Assembly: GCF_003945595.2 (NCBI RefSeq)
Contig: NW_024104348.1
Span: 1 to 64,000, forward strand
Source: Pipra filicauda
Lineage: Eukaryota; Chordata; Aves; Passeriformes; Pipridae
Reading direction: 5' to 3'
DNA length: 64,000 nt
The position numbers and the translations under genes were made by a program. The notes under the pieces are model-generated. The model saw nothing but the letters and a program-made list of their open reading frames with translations. It made no database searches and was not told the DNA's origin. Shown in pieces: positions 35,631 through 48,600 of the stretch (positions are counted from its first letter, which is position 1; each line of letters begins with the position of its first letter).

Positions 35631-36992
35631 TCATAGAATCATAGAATGGCTTGAGTTGGGAGGGACCTCAAAGATCATCTAGTTCCAACTCCCCTGCCGA
35701 AGGCAGGGACACCTTCCACTAGACCAGATTGCTCAGAGCTCCATCCAGCCTGGCCTTGAACACTTCCAGGAATGGGTCATCCACAGTGTCTCTGGGCAAC
35801 CTGTTCCAGTGCCTCACCACCCTCACAGTAAAGAATTTCTTCCTAATATCTAATCTAAACCTACCCTCTTTCAGTTTGAAGCCATTTTCCTTTGCGTTGT
35901 CGCTACTTGCCCTTGTAAATAGACTCTCTCCATGTCTCTTGTAGGTTCCCTTCAGGTACTGGAAGGCCACAGTTCGGTCATTCTGAAGCCTTCTCTTTTC
36001 CAAGCTGAACAATCCCAATTCTCTCAGCTTTTTCTCATAAGGAGAGGTGCTCCATCCCTCTAATTGATGGCCTCCTCTGGACTCATTCCAATGGGTTGAT
36101 ATCCTTCCTTTGCTGAGGACCCCAGAGGTGGATGCAGTGCTCTAGGTGGGGTCTCACCAGAGCACAGCAGAGGGGCAGAATCACCTCCCTCAACCTGCTG
36201 CCCACGCTGCTTTTGATGCAGCCCAGGATACAATTGGCTTTCTGGGCTGCCAGTGCACACTGCCAGGTCATATCCAGCTTCTCATCCACCAGCACTCCTA
36301 AGTCCTTCTCAGCAGGGCTGCTCTTGGATCTGTTCATGCCCAGCCTATATTGGTATCAGGGCTTGCTTCAGCCCATGTGCAGCAACTTGTACTTGGCCTT
36401 GTTAAACCTTGTGAGATTCCCATGGGCCCACTTTGCGAGCTTGTCCAGGTCCTTCTGGATGGCATCCCATCCTTCAGGTGTGTCAAGTGCATCATTCAGC
36501 TTAGTGTCATCTGCAGATTTGCTGAGGGTGTACTCAAACCCTTCATCTATGTCATTTATGAAGATATTAAATAACACTGGTCCCAATATGGACCCCTAAG
36601 AGACACAACTTGTCACTGATGTCCATCGGGACTCTGAGCCATTGACCACTACCCTCTGGATGTGACCATCCAACCAATTTCTTATCCATCTAACAGTCCC
36701 ACCCATTGAATCCATCTCTCCAATTTAGAGAGAAGGATAATGTGATGGACTCTGTTAAAGGCTTTACAGAAGTCCAGATAAATCCCATCTGTAGCCCTTC
36801 CTTTGTCCACTGATGTAGTCACTCCATCACAGAAGGCCACTAGGTTTATCAGGCAGGACTGGTCCTCGGTGAAGCTGTGCTGGCTGTCTTGAATCACCCC
36901 CGTTTTCCATGTGCCTTAGCATAGCATCTAGGAGGATCTGTTTCATGATCTTCCCAGGCACAGAGCTGAGGCTGACAGGTCGATAGTTCCCA
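35631..36992 (-). mobile_element. CR1 LINE with broken reverse transcriptase remnants, within the FKBP4 3' UTR
   Basis: Starts TCATAGAATCATAGAATGG, the reverse of the CR1 3' tail, and extends about 1.36 kb, the longest CR1 here. The minus strand retains broken pieces of ORF2 reverse transcriptase: [10 protein letters not shown] near 36970, [16 protein letters not shown] near 36780, then [13 protein letters not shown] and the YxDD-equivalent SADDTKL near 36510. Stops and frameshifts separate them and the 5' part is absent, so the element is dead. Confidence 0.95.
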
Positions 36993-37263
36993 TTTTGTCA
37001 TTGGTGTTTGTTTCTTTCTGGTTCCAGCTTACTTGAATCCCAGGTTCTGCTTTCTACATTTATTTCCTTCTCTCGAGTAATCAGCTTTTTCCAGGAGTCC
37101 TCACATGAGACTTCAGAACAAATTGGCACTCCCAGTTCCGCCCTAGGGTTGCCCCCTTTCCCCATGTTCAGTAGGGAGTCCCTTCTATTAAATATTGTAA
37201 CCTTTCTTGTATGCCTCCTCTTTGCAAATTGCTGAAGGTGAAGACTGAAGTCACAGCTTAAGT

Positions 37264-37269
37264 AATAAA
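37264..37269 (+). terminator. Polyadenylation signal AATAAA, probable FKBP4 3' end
   Basis: Canonical AATAAA just beyond the CR1 copy, followed about 30 bases later by a T- and G-rich stretch (TTTTCGTGGGTTTTT) suitable as a downstream element. Confidence 0.6.
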
Positions 37270-37290
37270 GCTCCAATTAAACTCAAGAAA

Positions 37291-39350
37291 ACTGAACTTT
37301 TCGTGGGTTTTTATTGGAATTTGCACAGAACTGAGAGAACTTACTGTCCTTTGGTCATTCAGTGTTTTTTTAATCCACATAACCACAGTGTCTTGATTAT
37401 TTTTTTTGTGTTGTTTGTTCATTACCATAGAAAATTCCCCCAATATTTGGTAAAATATTTACACATATATTTGCAAGAGGAAAAAATATGTTGGTGAAAA
37501 CTTCAAAAAGCAAGTCTGTAACCTATGTATAGAGCTTATCTGTTTATTTTGCTACCTTCCTCTTTGCCCCGCATGTTGTGGAATTGGACCAGAGGAAAAA
37601 AAACACAATATTTATACCTAAAAGTGACTGGCTTTGAAGAGAAAGTAAGTGATAATGGTTTACATATTACAAATACTTCTAAATCCTAATGAACTACAAA
37701 CTCCTGAGTGATTCTAATGTCTGCTTATCCCCATCTCACAAGAAAGCTATTACTTGGTATTCTGCTTCTTTCTGCAGTTTGTGTGTCTTGTTTGGGGCTG
37801 GGTGTGCTTTTGGGTTTTGTGGGGGCTTTCTGCTGGGGTGGGTTTTTTGTTTGTCTGCAGGCATGGAACACAGTACTCAAACTCAGCTGTTCTGTTTATC
37901 CTGTCGTGTAGTGTTAAACTCAGCATCTCCAGTGTCCTGTTTTGAGACCATTCTAGCTGCAGGGGCACTTTTTGCCTGCTCTGCAGAAGGAAGGTAGATA
38001 ATCTGTTCTTCTCAGATGAAAAAAAGTGTTTGTTTGTTTGGTTTTTTTTATGGTGAGAAAGATTTGCATGGCATGCAATGGGCTGGAATTGTGTATATAT
38101 TGCAGAGAGTATCTCTGTTTTAACATGAATTACGTTAGAAATCTTAGTTTGAATTCCCAGTCTCCTTTCCTGAGACAGAAATACTGTATAAGTGCTTACT
38201 TATGGGGTTCTTTGGGGCTGGGGGGTTGCCAGTACCTGCCCCGCAGCAGTGCCAAGAAAGCTCGGGCGCTGCAGCTGTAGAACTGGACTGTCACCAAAAT
38301 GGTAAGAGCTGCTTGACACGTTATACTGGGCCCGAGATAATAAATTCACCACCTGCTGCTGGGCTGTCTGGCTTAGGGAGCTGTGAGCTGCACTGCTCTG
38401 CACAGTGTACACAGTGTAGCAGTGCCCTACGCTTCAGTGGTGTGGGGGTGGGATAGGAGAAGAGAGGCAGGATAGAGTGTTTGGTAGATCATTATGTTTA
38501 AGGAAATGCTGATTTGATTTGCCTAATAAAATCTTAGAGCTGCCAGGTAATACAGGTGTTTTTCGTGAGTTCTAACTTGATAGCAAGAGCTGTGTATATG
38601 TGGAAAAACTTGTACCAAAGCATTATTGCCTCTTGTGGGAAACAGCACTGTGTGTCGACTGGAGTTACAACAAGGGCTTAATAGACATGGAAAAGTGTGA
38701 AAGGGGGCAGGAATGCCAAGCAAGAGTACTTTTTCTCCAGCAAGTAAATACCTTGATTTGTTGGTAATTATTACTGGAAATAACAGCCTCTGGCAAAAAC
38801 TGTTGCTGCTGTTAAAATAAGCATAGCACCAAGTCCTAATGATAAGTTGTTGAATAGCAGTTTTCAAAAATATCCCACAGGCACGACAGTTCTACGTGTT
38901 TCTGAAAGCAAAAAGTCAGATGATTTCTGTAGCACATCTAAAACATTCTAGAGTCAGTGGTGGATATGTTAAGTGTGAGCAGTCTTGAAAGTACTACTTT
39001 GCCCTCATTGTTACTACATAACAAATTATGAAGTGTTTAAGAATGTAACCTACTAAGGACACTAAACATGCTTTACTCAGGCAGCTGAAAGGATGTTCCG
39101 TGCTGTCGTTACAAATGGGTCTAGTTGCCAGCAGAAGGTGGCATACTAGTGCTTATCAGTGAGGTCATGCATGTAAACTTCAGATATAAACTATTCGTTA
39201 TGTATGTCCTTATAGAAAAAAAAATGCTTAAAATAAACAATTACGATACTGACTTTGTAAACCACACGCATCTGTCTCTCTCGGTTTATAAACCCTTCAT
39301 CCTGGGCGGTGTTCCTGTAATAACCGTGCGGTATTTTTGGAGTAACAGAA
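37291..39350. other. Intergenic region FKBP4-ITFG2
   Basis: About 2 kb, AT-rich, with a possible alternative AATAAA near 38524. No further gene was recognised. Confidence 0.65.
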
Positions 39351-39508
39351 GCGTCCCGGCTCACTGTTGTCTCTGGAAGAGGAAACAAGGGGTCTTTGCC
39401 GGGAGCTCCGCCCCGCGCTCCCGTGATTCCCTCCCGCGCCTGCGCTTCCCGACTCCCTCGGTGCCTGCGGGTGCGGCGGGCCCGGCGCGGGGTCCCGCGG
39501 GCGGCGGG

Positions 39509-39604
39509 ATGCGCTCCGTCAGCTACGTGCAGTGCGTGGCGCTGGACTTCGCGGGCAGCCTCTTCCCGCACGCCATCTGCCTGGGGGACGCCGACAACGA
39601 CACG
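39509..39604 (+). CDS. ITFG2: ITFG2 exon 1
   Basis: Encodes residues 1-32, [14 protein letters not shown] to GDADNDT, in phase 0. The donor ACG|GTCCGG matches consensus only at GT, but exon 2 continues the conserved LNELVVGD, so this is very likely the true junction. Confidence 0.93.
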
Positions 39605-42600
39605 GTCCGGAGCGCGGGGGCGGCGGGAGGCGCTGCGGGCGGAGCGCGGGGCCGGGCTGGGGCCGGGCTGGGGCCGGGCGTGGGCCGGGCTGGGGCCGGG
39701 CGTGGGCCGGGCTGGGGCCGGGCGTGGGCCGGGCGTGGGCCGGGCGTGGGCCGGGCTGGGGCCGGGCTGGGGCCGGGCTGGGGCCGGGCTGGGGCCGCGC
39801 GGCGCTTGCGGGGCGAGGGAGCCCGGCTGGGCAGCGCCCCGGGCGGGCCCGCGGGCCGCGCTCCCACATGGCGCAGGCGGGACAAGGGGCAGCGGCCTCA
39901 GGAAGCCAAAATGGGGCTGAGGGGAAGGACCGAGGGGCTGGTGCGGCCCCGGGGGGCTGGCGGGGCTTCCGCGCTTATGGACACAGGGAGCTGGAGCAGT
40001 GTCAGAGATGCAGGGTTTGAGTCCAAATGCCCGCTGGAGTTCCCTTGCAAAGGGAATGTTTCCGTGCTTCTGGGCTGCAGCTGGTCGGGGCTCGCATCAC
40101 CGTCAGACGTGCTGGTCACCCCTGGCGTGGGACCTGGATGGTGTGTATCCAGAGGGGAGGCTGACTTTTGGTCCCGAAGAGAGGCACGCTGCTGTGGCGG
40201 TGGTGGGGATGTAGGGGTGAGGGGAAACACTTAGCTGGGGCACAGCAGATCACAAACAGGGCAGAGCCAAGTCTCAGTGTCTGATCTTAAACTGTATGAG
40301 GGATGGATGTGCATTGGGAATGTTGCTGTCAGCCACCACAGATGGTTAGTTTTGATGTGGCTGATTTGTCTGTAATTAGGAAGAGATTAGCTTAACCAGA
40401 TATATGTAAATTGTTTCTTCTCCTCAACGGTCGAATTTTATTACGGCCTTATGCTGAAAAGTGCCATGGCTAGCAATGAGGTAGATAATTAAAACAAATT
40501 TTCCCACAAGAAGTTATGTTATATAGGGTAAGGTGTGCAGGGTGAGATGCACTCAATTTTAATACACAGAGGCATGATGCAGGAGATGGGATAGTGGGAG
40601 TAGGTTCATCAGCAATGACGGTTGGTGATTTTTAGCAGTCATCTTTGAAGAAATAATCACCATTCCGAAAGACCTTTGCCCCTTCATCAGTGAGATTAAA
40701 CATAGAGTGTAAATCTTATGTTTAGTGTTCTTGCAGCCTCTTTCTTGATGGTTACATTTTCCTCATTGTCATCATCTTCCTCGGATAATTTAAGTCAATC
40801 TAGGTTGGAGGATGGAAGGTGGGGTGATGATGCAGAGCAGGATGTTAAAATGGTCAGTGTCACAATGCTGAAACAGTGTGTAGAGAAGCAGTAGGTAATG
40901 AGATATTGCTCTAAGGAGACACTCTATCTCTTCTATCTGCAAGAGTAAAACTAGAGCTTTTATATTTTCCCAGACTTTCCCTGTTGATTCAAGACTGTCC
41001 CTTTAACTCTTGTTTTGTTTTGCTGCTTCTTCCCACTGAGTGATTTTTAGATGTGAGTTCTGATTGTTGTATGGGAATATTGTTACTGTAATTGTGGACT
41101 TCTTCCTAATAACCCAGTTCTCTTGTACAGCTGAATGAACTAGTGGTGGGAGACACCAATGGAAAACTCTATGTTTACAAGAATGATGACAGCAAACCCT
41201 GGGCTGTGCGATCTTGCCAAGGAATGGTCAGTTCTCAACAAAATTTCTAAATGGTTGGGCCTTTTGGTGTATGTGCAGCCAGCTATCCTTGTCCATAGCC
41301 TAGGAATATGTAGGGCAGAGGGGAATGGCGGGCCTGAACTGGATCTGATGCCTTTCATGTAGTTGTGCAAGACCCTGCTTTTGCCCACAGCTGGCCTCAT
41401 GGGCTGGAAGTTAACGAGCTGAATAAACACAGGAACTGGACTTCTGTCCCACCTTGACCCTGCTCTATGTGCTGTGGATTTTGACCCAGGGCTCTGACCA
41501 GTTGTGTGACAGATGTGTTTCTGTTCCTGACTCTACTCTTCTTATCCTTCAAAAGGCTGTTTAGAGTTCAAGAGATGCTTTATGAGAGAGGAGGGGTAGG
41601 GCAGAGGCTTAGCCCAAAGTGCTGGTTTTAGTTACCTTCTCTTATGTATGGCCTTCTTTTCTTTTGCAGCTCACGTGTGTTGGTGTGGGCGATGTATGCA
41701 ATAAAGGAAAGGTGAGAGGAACCAAACTCTTCCCAGCTGTCTCTGCAGGACATGTGGGAGGTGCTTAGGAGATCAGGGTTATGTCATGTACTGAGTGTGG
41801 AGGAGGACAGATTGCTGGTGCTTTCGCACCAGGATCTGCCCTCGTTCAAAGAGTTTTAGCACTACTGTTTTTAAACTGTTCTTCTGTTTACATGTAATTG
41901 GTATCTTTCTGTGAGTCATATACAGGTTTTAGTGAGCAAGGAAATCCTATACTCAGAGAGCACTACTGATTTCCACGTGCCTCTGTGTGAGCACCACAAG
42001 GCTTTGGTGGTTTGAGGGTTGCTCCTATTGCTCAGTGGCTTTTGGTCTGCTTGTGCTGATGCCTGCTGTGGGCCATGGCCCTTCTGCCACTTGGCTGTGT
42101 GCATTTAAGGTCATCTAAACAAGACTGAGATACAGAATAGTCTGGACTCCCAAGCAAATTCCACTGGCTCTAATATGACTTCTTTTGTTGGATTGCTGTT
42201 TCTGGGGGTTAAGTCAGGACCAATGAGTCTGAAGGTCCCAGTTTAGGCACCATGCCCAAAATACTGTTGCTCTGTTTGCCCTAGTGGGGAGCAGAGCTAA
42301 CATGAGCATTGAGAAAGCCACACATTGTTTGAGGATTGCATGCACACATCAGCTTGATAGCACAGTCTGGCAAAGATGAACAGGAAGTTTTGACCCTGCC
42401 AGTACCTGAGTAGTTTGTATGCTGGCCAAAACCTCCTGTTCCTTCTGTAGCAGTCATTGATCTTGATGGATTTACCCTTATATCTTCCCTTGCCATGCTG
42501 TGAGACAGCTTCTGCAGTTTCTAAAAGAGAAAGAATCAAAAAGTTTTTTTCTTTCCTTGTAGAATTTCGTGGTGGCGGTGAGTGCAGAAGGCTGGTTTCA

Positions 42601-45600
42601 TCTTTTTGACCTGACTTCTCCAAAACACCCAGATGCTTCAGGCCACCATGAGTTGGCAGCAGCAGAAGAGCAGAACCCAGTGTTCAAGCAGCACATTCCT
42701 GCCAACACCAAGGTCATGCTGATCAATGACATTGGTAAGCCACAAAGCTGGTGTGGGAGTGCAGGGTGAGGGGGAGAGGGGCAGGAGGGGAGAGAAACTG
42801 TGGGGGAGTTGCAGAAGGAAATTACTATCTTGCTGAAAAAAGATAACTCTAGGAAACCACAGCCAAGTCATGGAGAAAAGAGGCAAGAACTTCAGGAATT
42901 TTTCTGAAGTGCGAGTTTTCATTACAGGATTGGGATCCTCAGGGATGCTACCTATAGAAACCAGCACAGTGGTTTCTGAATGCTGGGGCTCTTGGGGCTG
43001 TGAAAACCTGACAGAGTCCATCTATCCTCTTCTATTCCCTGCAGATGGAGATGGGAAGTGTGAGTTGGTGGTGGGTTACACTGACAGGGTGGTGCGTGCC
43101 TTCCGCTGGGAGGACTCGTCAGAGAATTCAGACCACATCTCTGGGCAGCTGCTCTTGTTGAAGAAATGGCTGCTAGAAGGCCAGGTAAGAAAAAAGGATG
43201 TTCAGAGCAGTACTTGTCATACAGTCTTCAAGAGGTGGCTCTTCCAAGGGAAGAAGTATGAAATCTCAGTTGTATGAACGAAACAATTGTCACATTGGTG
43301 GCTTGAAAGGAGATTTGCCCAATGGTTGTCCGTGTGGAACAGCTGCTGGGTTGGTCTAGGAAACAGTTGCTCTCGCCCAACTAGAGAGCATTAGCAGAAA
43401 GTACTAGTGTTGTTCTACAAGTGGTTTTTGGTAGGGAAACAGCCTTTTACTGAACTTGGACATGTTGCTTCTAGCTGAATTTGTTCAGCTCCTGCTCAGC
43501 TGTGTCAGAAGATTTGCCATATCCAGATTTAGGTTCAAGGAGCACTGTAAGCTTTTCAGGTGTTTAAAGTTCTCAAAAATACTCTGGCAGTGTTTTGTCT
43601 CTGCCCGTGTAGGTGGACAGCCTCTCTGTGAACCTGGGCCCTGATGGCTCCCCGGAGCTGATGGTGTCGCAGCCAGGCTGTGGCTACGCCATCCTGCTGT
43701 GCACCTGGGACATGGAGCACCGGGACACATCTGCGGGAAGGGACGGCTCTGCTTCAAGCAGGTGAGGGGCGTTCCTGCAGGGTACATGAGGAAATGCTGC
43801 TGTGAAGGCCCGTCACAAGGGGGTGCCACCACGCAGCTGTTGTGAGGCGGGGAGCGCTGTCACTGTCCTTGCTTCAGTGTTCTGCTGTACTGCTGGCAGC
43901 TCGTCACTTAAGCCCACCTGCACTAGAGCTTCCATGAACACTCTTCATGTATGTCACAAAGATGAGTACTACTGCTTCTGTTGTATTCCACTCTTTTGGG
44001 TTGGGCAAGGAGAGTGACAAAACGAGATCACTGAGGAGGGGGTTACTGGGAGCTAAGGCAGGGAAATGAGTAATCTTGATCTCCAGAGAGAGGGTAGTAT
44101 GCAATCCAGTGACCTATCTAATGGTGGGAAGGGTAACAACTGAAAGGCTGGGCCAAGCCAAATTAATATGAAGCCCAGAATGAAATTTTAGCTTCATTTA
44201 CTTGGGTTTTTTTCCAGGTGAGGCAATTAGAGGCTGTCCTAATGAGACCCCTGACAGCCAGTGCTATAAATCACAACAGAGCAATCAGAATGGTAATGAG
44301 GTGTTTGTTATTGTCTTGGTGCTGAAAGAATCCTTGTGGGGAATTGGGGTGCTTCTGTAGTGTTCTGTAAGACTTGAAGGCAGAGACAAAAAACTGCAGC
44401 AGGAGGGGAGCTAGGCAAGTCTTGATGTCCTAAAGACCTCAGTGGAATGGTACCCTCCTAGCCAGAAGCCAGGCCCAGATGTGGTCACTCACAAACTTAT
44501 TGAACCCTGGGCAGATGCTTCTTGAGTGAAAAGCAGCCAGGTTTATGTGAGTAATAATAATTGTCTTTTTTTCCTCCTTCATTGGAATACATGCCTTAGT
44601 CTTTTTTGGTTTTGAGCTCTTTTCATACTTTTTTGATGCATAAAGTCATTCTTATTTTGGATTTTTAAACAGTTGTGAGTTCCTTTTGTACCTGGGGTGG
44701 CACATATCCTTTTACTTAGCCCTTTACCATTAAAGGGCTAACCTCTTCTGGAACTCTGTCAGTGTCTGGATTTGTGGAGCTTTGGAGTACACTGCTCTTG
44801 AGATTGTTGTGGCACAGACTCAGTCATGGTTCCTTAACCTGTCCCTGATGTCTTTCTCTTTTCCCTAGTGAGGCTCCTGTTCGAGATGTTATTCTACACC
44901 AAACATCTGGACGGATTCACAACAAGAATGTCTCCACTCATCTAATTGGTAGCATTGCCCGAGGTGAGAGATTATCAGCTTGGGGTCTGTGGCCCAACAG
45001 TTGCCCCTGATTTTCAGGGGGCAGTTTTTCAGTACATCAGTCCAAGAAGAAATTGGATTTCCTGTGGTTGAAAAATAACTGTGGGAAGCGGCTGCAAGAG
45101 CAGAGGAATCTTGACTTATCTTAGCTGGCTTCCAAAGAAAGACAGTTGGATTTTTGCATGTGAGCTTTTTATAGCCTTTGTCCTTTCCTAGGTAGTGCTT
45201 ATTCTTTGCCTAGCACAACAGTTTCTCTGCAGCCTCTGCTGACCTGCATTTAGTCCGTCCGAATGGCTGCCATGCCGTGCTCCTGCATATGTCCTTGATC
45301 TTTGCTTTTGCATGACTGCAGCTTATGCCTTCTTCTTATTCCCAAGATGCATCTCTTCCTTCCCACAGCCTCATCTGTTACTACTTTTTAGCATTTGAAT
45401 CTCGATACCTGGCAGCTACATGCTGCTCCTCCTTCTCCTATGCAGTCCCAATCTCCAGAGCTGCTTCCATATTCCATATCATTGTCTTCTGTCCCCTTCC
45501 ACTGTGTTCTGTTCAGCAGTTGTATCTAAACTCTCCACAGTTGCTGGCTTCTCTCAGCCCTGACACACTGCTGTTGTGTCTTTTCTTTAAGACTTTTCTT

Positions 45601-48600
45601 ACACACTGCCACTGCTTCCCTTGTGTAACTGCTTTGTGCTCTGACCTGTGCCTGGTGCACTTGCTAAACCCTCTCTTGATACCTATGGAGAGCAGGCAGC
45701 TTTGACTCCCCCTTGGAGTGTGTTTGCAAGCAGAAAATTCCAAGTGGAGATCACTTTCTCTTGTTTTCTGTGCAAGTATTGCCCCCTGCAGTGCTGTCTG
45801 AGAATTATTTAGGTTGTCCAAGAGCTTGGGGAGAAGAGCAGTCCACTTCCCACTTCCCACCCCCTTCCCCTTCCTCAGAGTACCTTTCCTCCCTGATTCC
45901 TAAGCTTGTCATGTTTTCAGCATCTCTGATGCTGCTGTGAGCAACATGGTCAACAAAGCGTGAAATCAATTATTTCACTGCATGTGAAGCCTTGCATCTT
46001 ATGAGAGATGTCTGTGAAAAATGAAGGCACACAGTAAAAGGGATGAAGAGAAGGTTGTAAAAAAGCCCACTGATGCTGGACCATCAGTAAGGAAACAGCT
46101 GAGGAGTGCAATGCTGACCAGTTTGTGAGGGGGACACTGCAGATCTTTTGGATTTGAGCCTGTCTGAGTGAATGAGCAACAAGAGGCAATTGAGCACTCA
46201 AACAGCTGACTTTGCTTTAAGCTGATCTGTGGAAACAGGGCAGTTTATAACTCAGGAGTGTGCAGGGGTCTGTAGCTTGGAGCTGTCTGTGGGCAGTGGA
46301 GGTAGGCTTGCATTTAAGTTATTCTGGGGAAACTGCCTATTTGCTTTCAGCTCTGTTGGCTTGTCCCCGACTGCCAGGTTTCCTGGGTTCCTGCAGACCT
46401 CAGGGAGCCAGTGTCTCTCCTACGTTGTCACTGGGAGGATTAAGTGCAGCTTTAGCTGAACACAGCTCCAGTCCTCTCTCTCTCCAAGTGTGATATCACT
46501 TTTAAAACTTGACCTTGCATGTCTTTGCTGACTGGTAGCTAGGCAGAGGTTTACTGAAGGGCCAAAGCAGCCCAGTGGTCAGGGGACTCTCCTCTTGAGA
46601 TTTAACTAGTCACATTTGTCAGTGCTGTCCTGCACACAACTGGGCAAAAAGAAGAAGGCAGGATGGATCAGCTTGTTCTGCATCTTTTTTATTGTTTTCA
46701 GGAGAAAGAGGGGACAACACTTATAAAATGGCATCAACTCCAGCAATTTTCTTTTGCACTTACAGGTGGCTCCAGTGAGAATAGTGGCTCGGGTCTCTTT
46801 GCCCTCTGTACTCTGGATGGTAAGTCCTACCACTGTCCTGGAAGAAAGTCCTGTGGGCTGGACAAGTCCTGGCACTCATTCAAAGCAGGGAACCAGGGGC
46901 TCAGTGCTTTTGATTTTTGAAAGAAGGTGAAACAGGGCTTCAGAAGCCTGTCCTGGGTCAGGCAAGAGAATTTGACCCAAAGACTCCTTCTGCTGACATA
47001 TTTTTTATGAAGGCATGGAGGCCTCTATGAAGACAGACTCATGTTTATGTTCCACTCTCATGGCTGGTTCCCCCTGCCCAGTACTGTCACAGTATATCTG
47101 GATAACAGAAAAATGGTAAGTGGGGTTAAGTGTCCAGTATGGATTCAGCAGCCAAGAGACCATGCCTATGCTGTTAGCAGCCAACTCTCAGCAACCCTGA
47201 GTGTTGAAGGAGTGTGTAGGGCCCAGCATAAGCAAACATATTGCTCCCTTTTAATGTCTTCAAGACAGTATTTTTTTTCTTCCTTCAGGGACATTGAAAC
47301 TCATGGAGGGAGCAGACAAGCTGCTCTGGTCTGTTCAGGTTGATCACCAGCTGTTTGCTCTGGAAAAGCTGGATGTTACAGTGAGTATCTGAATAGGGCT
47401 GGGAGGGATGAAGACAAAAACTTAACATGGCTTTGTATATATGGATTTAGGAAGGGCAGAATGAGTGTGACTCAGCTGAAAAAGACTGGGATTATCTCAG
47501 GATGACATAAAGTGCTTTGACTCCGGCGGTATATTCTGCACTCATGTCAGTCTGTCCACCTGCCAGAGGTTGAGCTGTGCTTGCCAGTTAGACCTACTGA
47601 GCCTAGTTTGCACTGATCCATTCATAAATTTATTTCCCGAACTACTCTTTTATCTTATTGCAAAGTTGAATGGTTTTGCACACTCCTAATACCCTGATTG
47701 TCTACAAACTCTTATGATTTGCTCTTATGATTGCTATTGAGAAGAGAAATGATCTCAAACTGCAAAATGTCTGGACATGATGTCCAAAAGTCACATTTTG
47801 TTCAGACATTAGTGTTCTGTCTGAACAAGCAAGAAAGATTCTTGACTGTCCCTGGGAATAGGTGATGTCTGGCTAATATGCAGTCTTCTGGTTCCTGCAG
47901 GGCAATGGGCACGAGGAGGTGATTGCCTGTGCGTGGGATGGTCAGACATACATCATTGACCACAATCGGACTGTTGCCAGGTTTCAAGCAGAGGAGAATG
48001 TCAGTGCGTTCTGTGCAGGTGGGGAGCCTGACTGCAAAGCCACCCCTCACAGCATTTTTCTCTCAGAGCTACTACTCCTGTCTAGGAGACCTGGAATCCT
48101 TTGTCTGTCTGCCGTGGAGAATAATTTCCCTCTGTGTGTACTGCAGAAGGCCCAGTTAGTCTTTCATCTGGTGGCATCTGGGAAAAGTAGGGGTGAGAGG
48201 AGGTGATGCTGAGGTTTTTCTGTGATGGTTTGGGGTTTTTTTCCTGTCCTTTTCAGGAGTACTACAGGAGTCTCTTGTCTTCCCCACTGCTTTTTGAATT
48301 TGCAGACTTCTAAGCTGTTCTCAAGTAGAGATAAGGAGCCCCATGGAACCAGCCCGAGCCTCGGCTTTGCTCAGTCCCCTCTTTCAGACCTGCAAGAAGC
48401 AGCTTGCAAATCCCCAAGCTTCCTGCAGTTTAGAGACACTTTCTTGGATTGTCTCAAAGGGATTTTGTATACCCAAGCCCATGTCTCTGCTCAGGTGCTT
48501 GCTGTTTTCTGCTAACGGCTTTGGTACCTCATCATGAGACGTTACCTATTTGCTTTCACTGTCCTTTTGGAAGTAGTCAGATCTCCGCATTCTGCTTTCT

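Larger units (their letters stand above)
35368..37290 (+). other. FKBP4 3' untranslated region (probable extent)
   Basis: No canonical AATAAA is seen between the stop codon and 37264, so the 3' UTR is probably about 1.9 kb, and most of it is the antisense CR1 at 35631-36992. A second AATAAA at about 38524 could give a longer form. The 3' end position is inferred. Confidence 0.6.
39350..39990 (+). promoter_or_regulatory. CpG-island promoter of ITFG2
   Basis: Sharp rise in GC and CpG content from 39350, covering the presumed start site, exon 1 and the G-rich minisatellite in intron 1. No TATA box is placed for the ATG at 39509. Confidence 0.75.

Noticed and set aside
36368..36897. Reverse transcriptase as a possible intact gene
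   Set aside because: Only broken CR1 ORF2 pieces separated by stops and frameshifts; the 5' part of the element is missing.
39125..40234. 369-codon open frame across ITFG2 exon 1 and intron 1
   Set aside because: It is open because of CpG-island composition and the 11-bp repeat, and is low-complexity Gly/Ala/Arg. The real exon uses the ATG at 39509 in a different frame.
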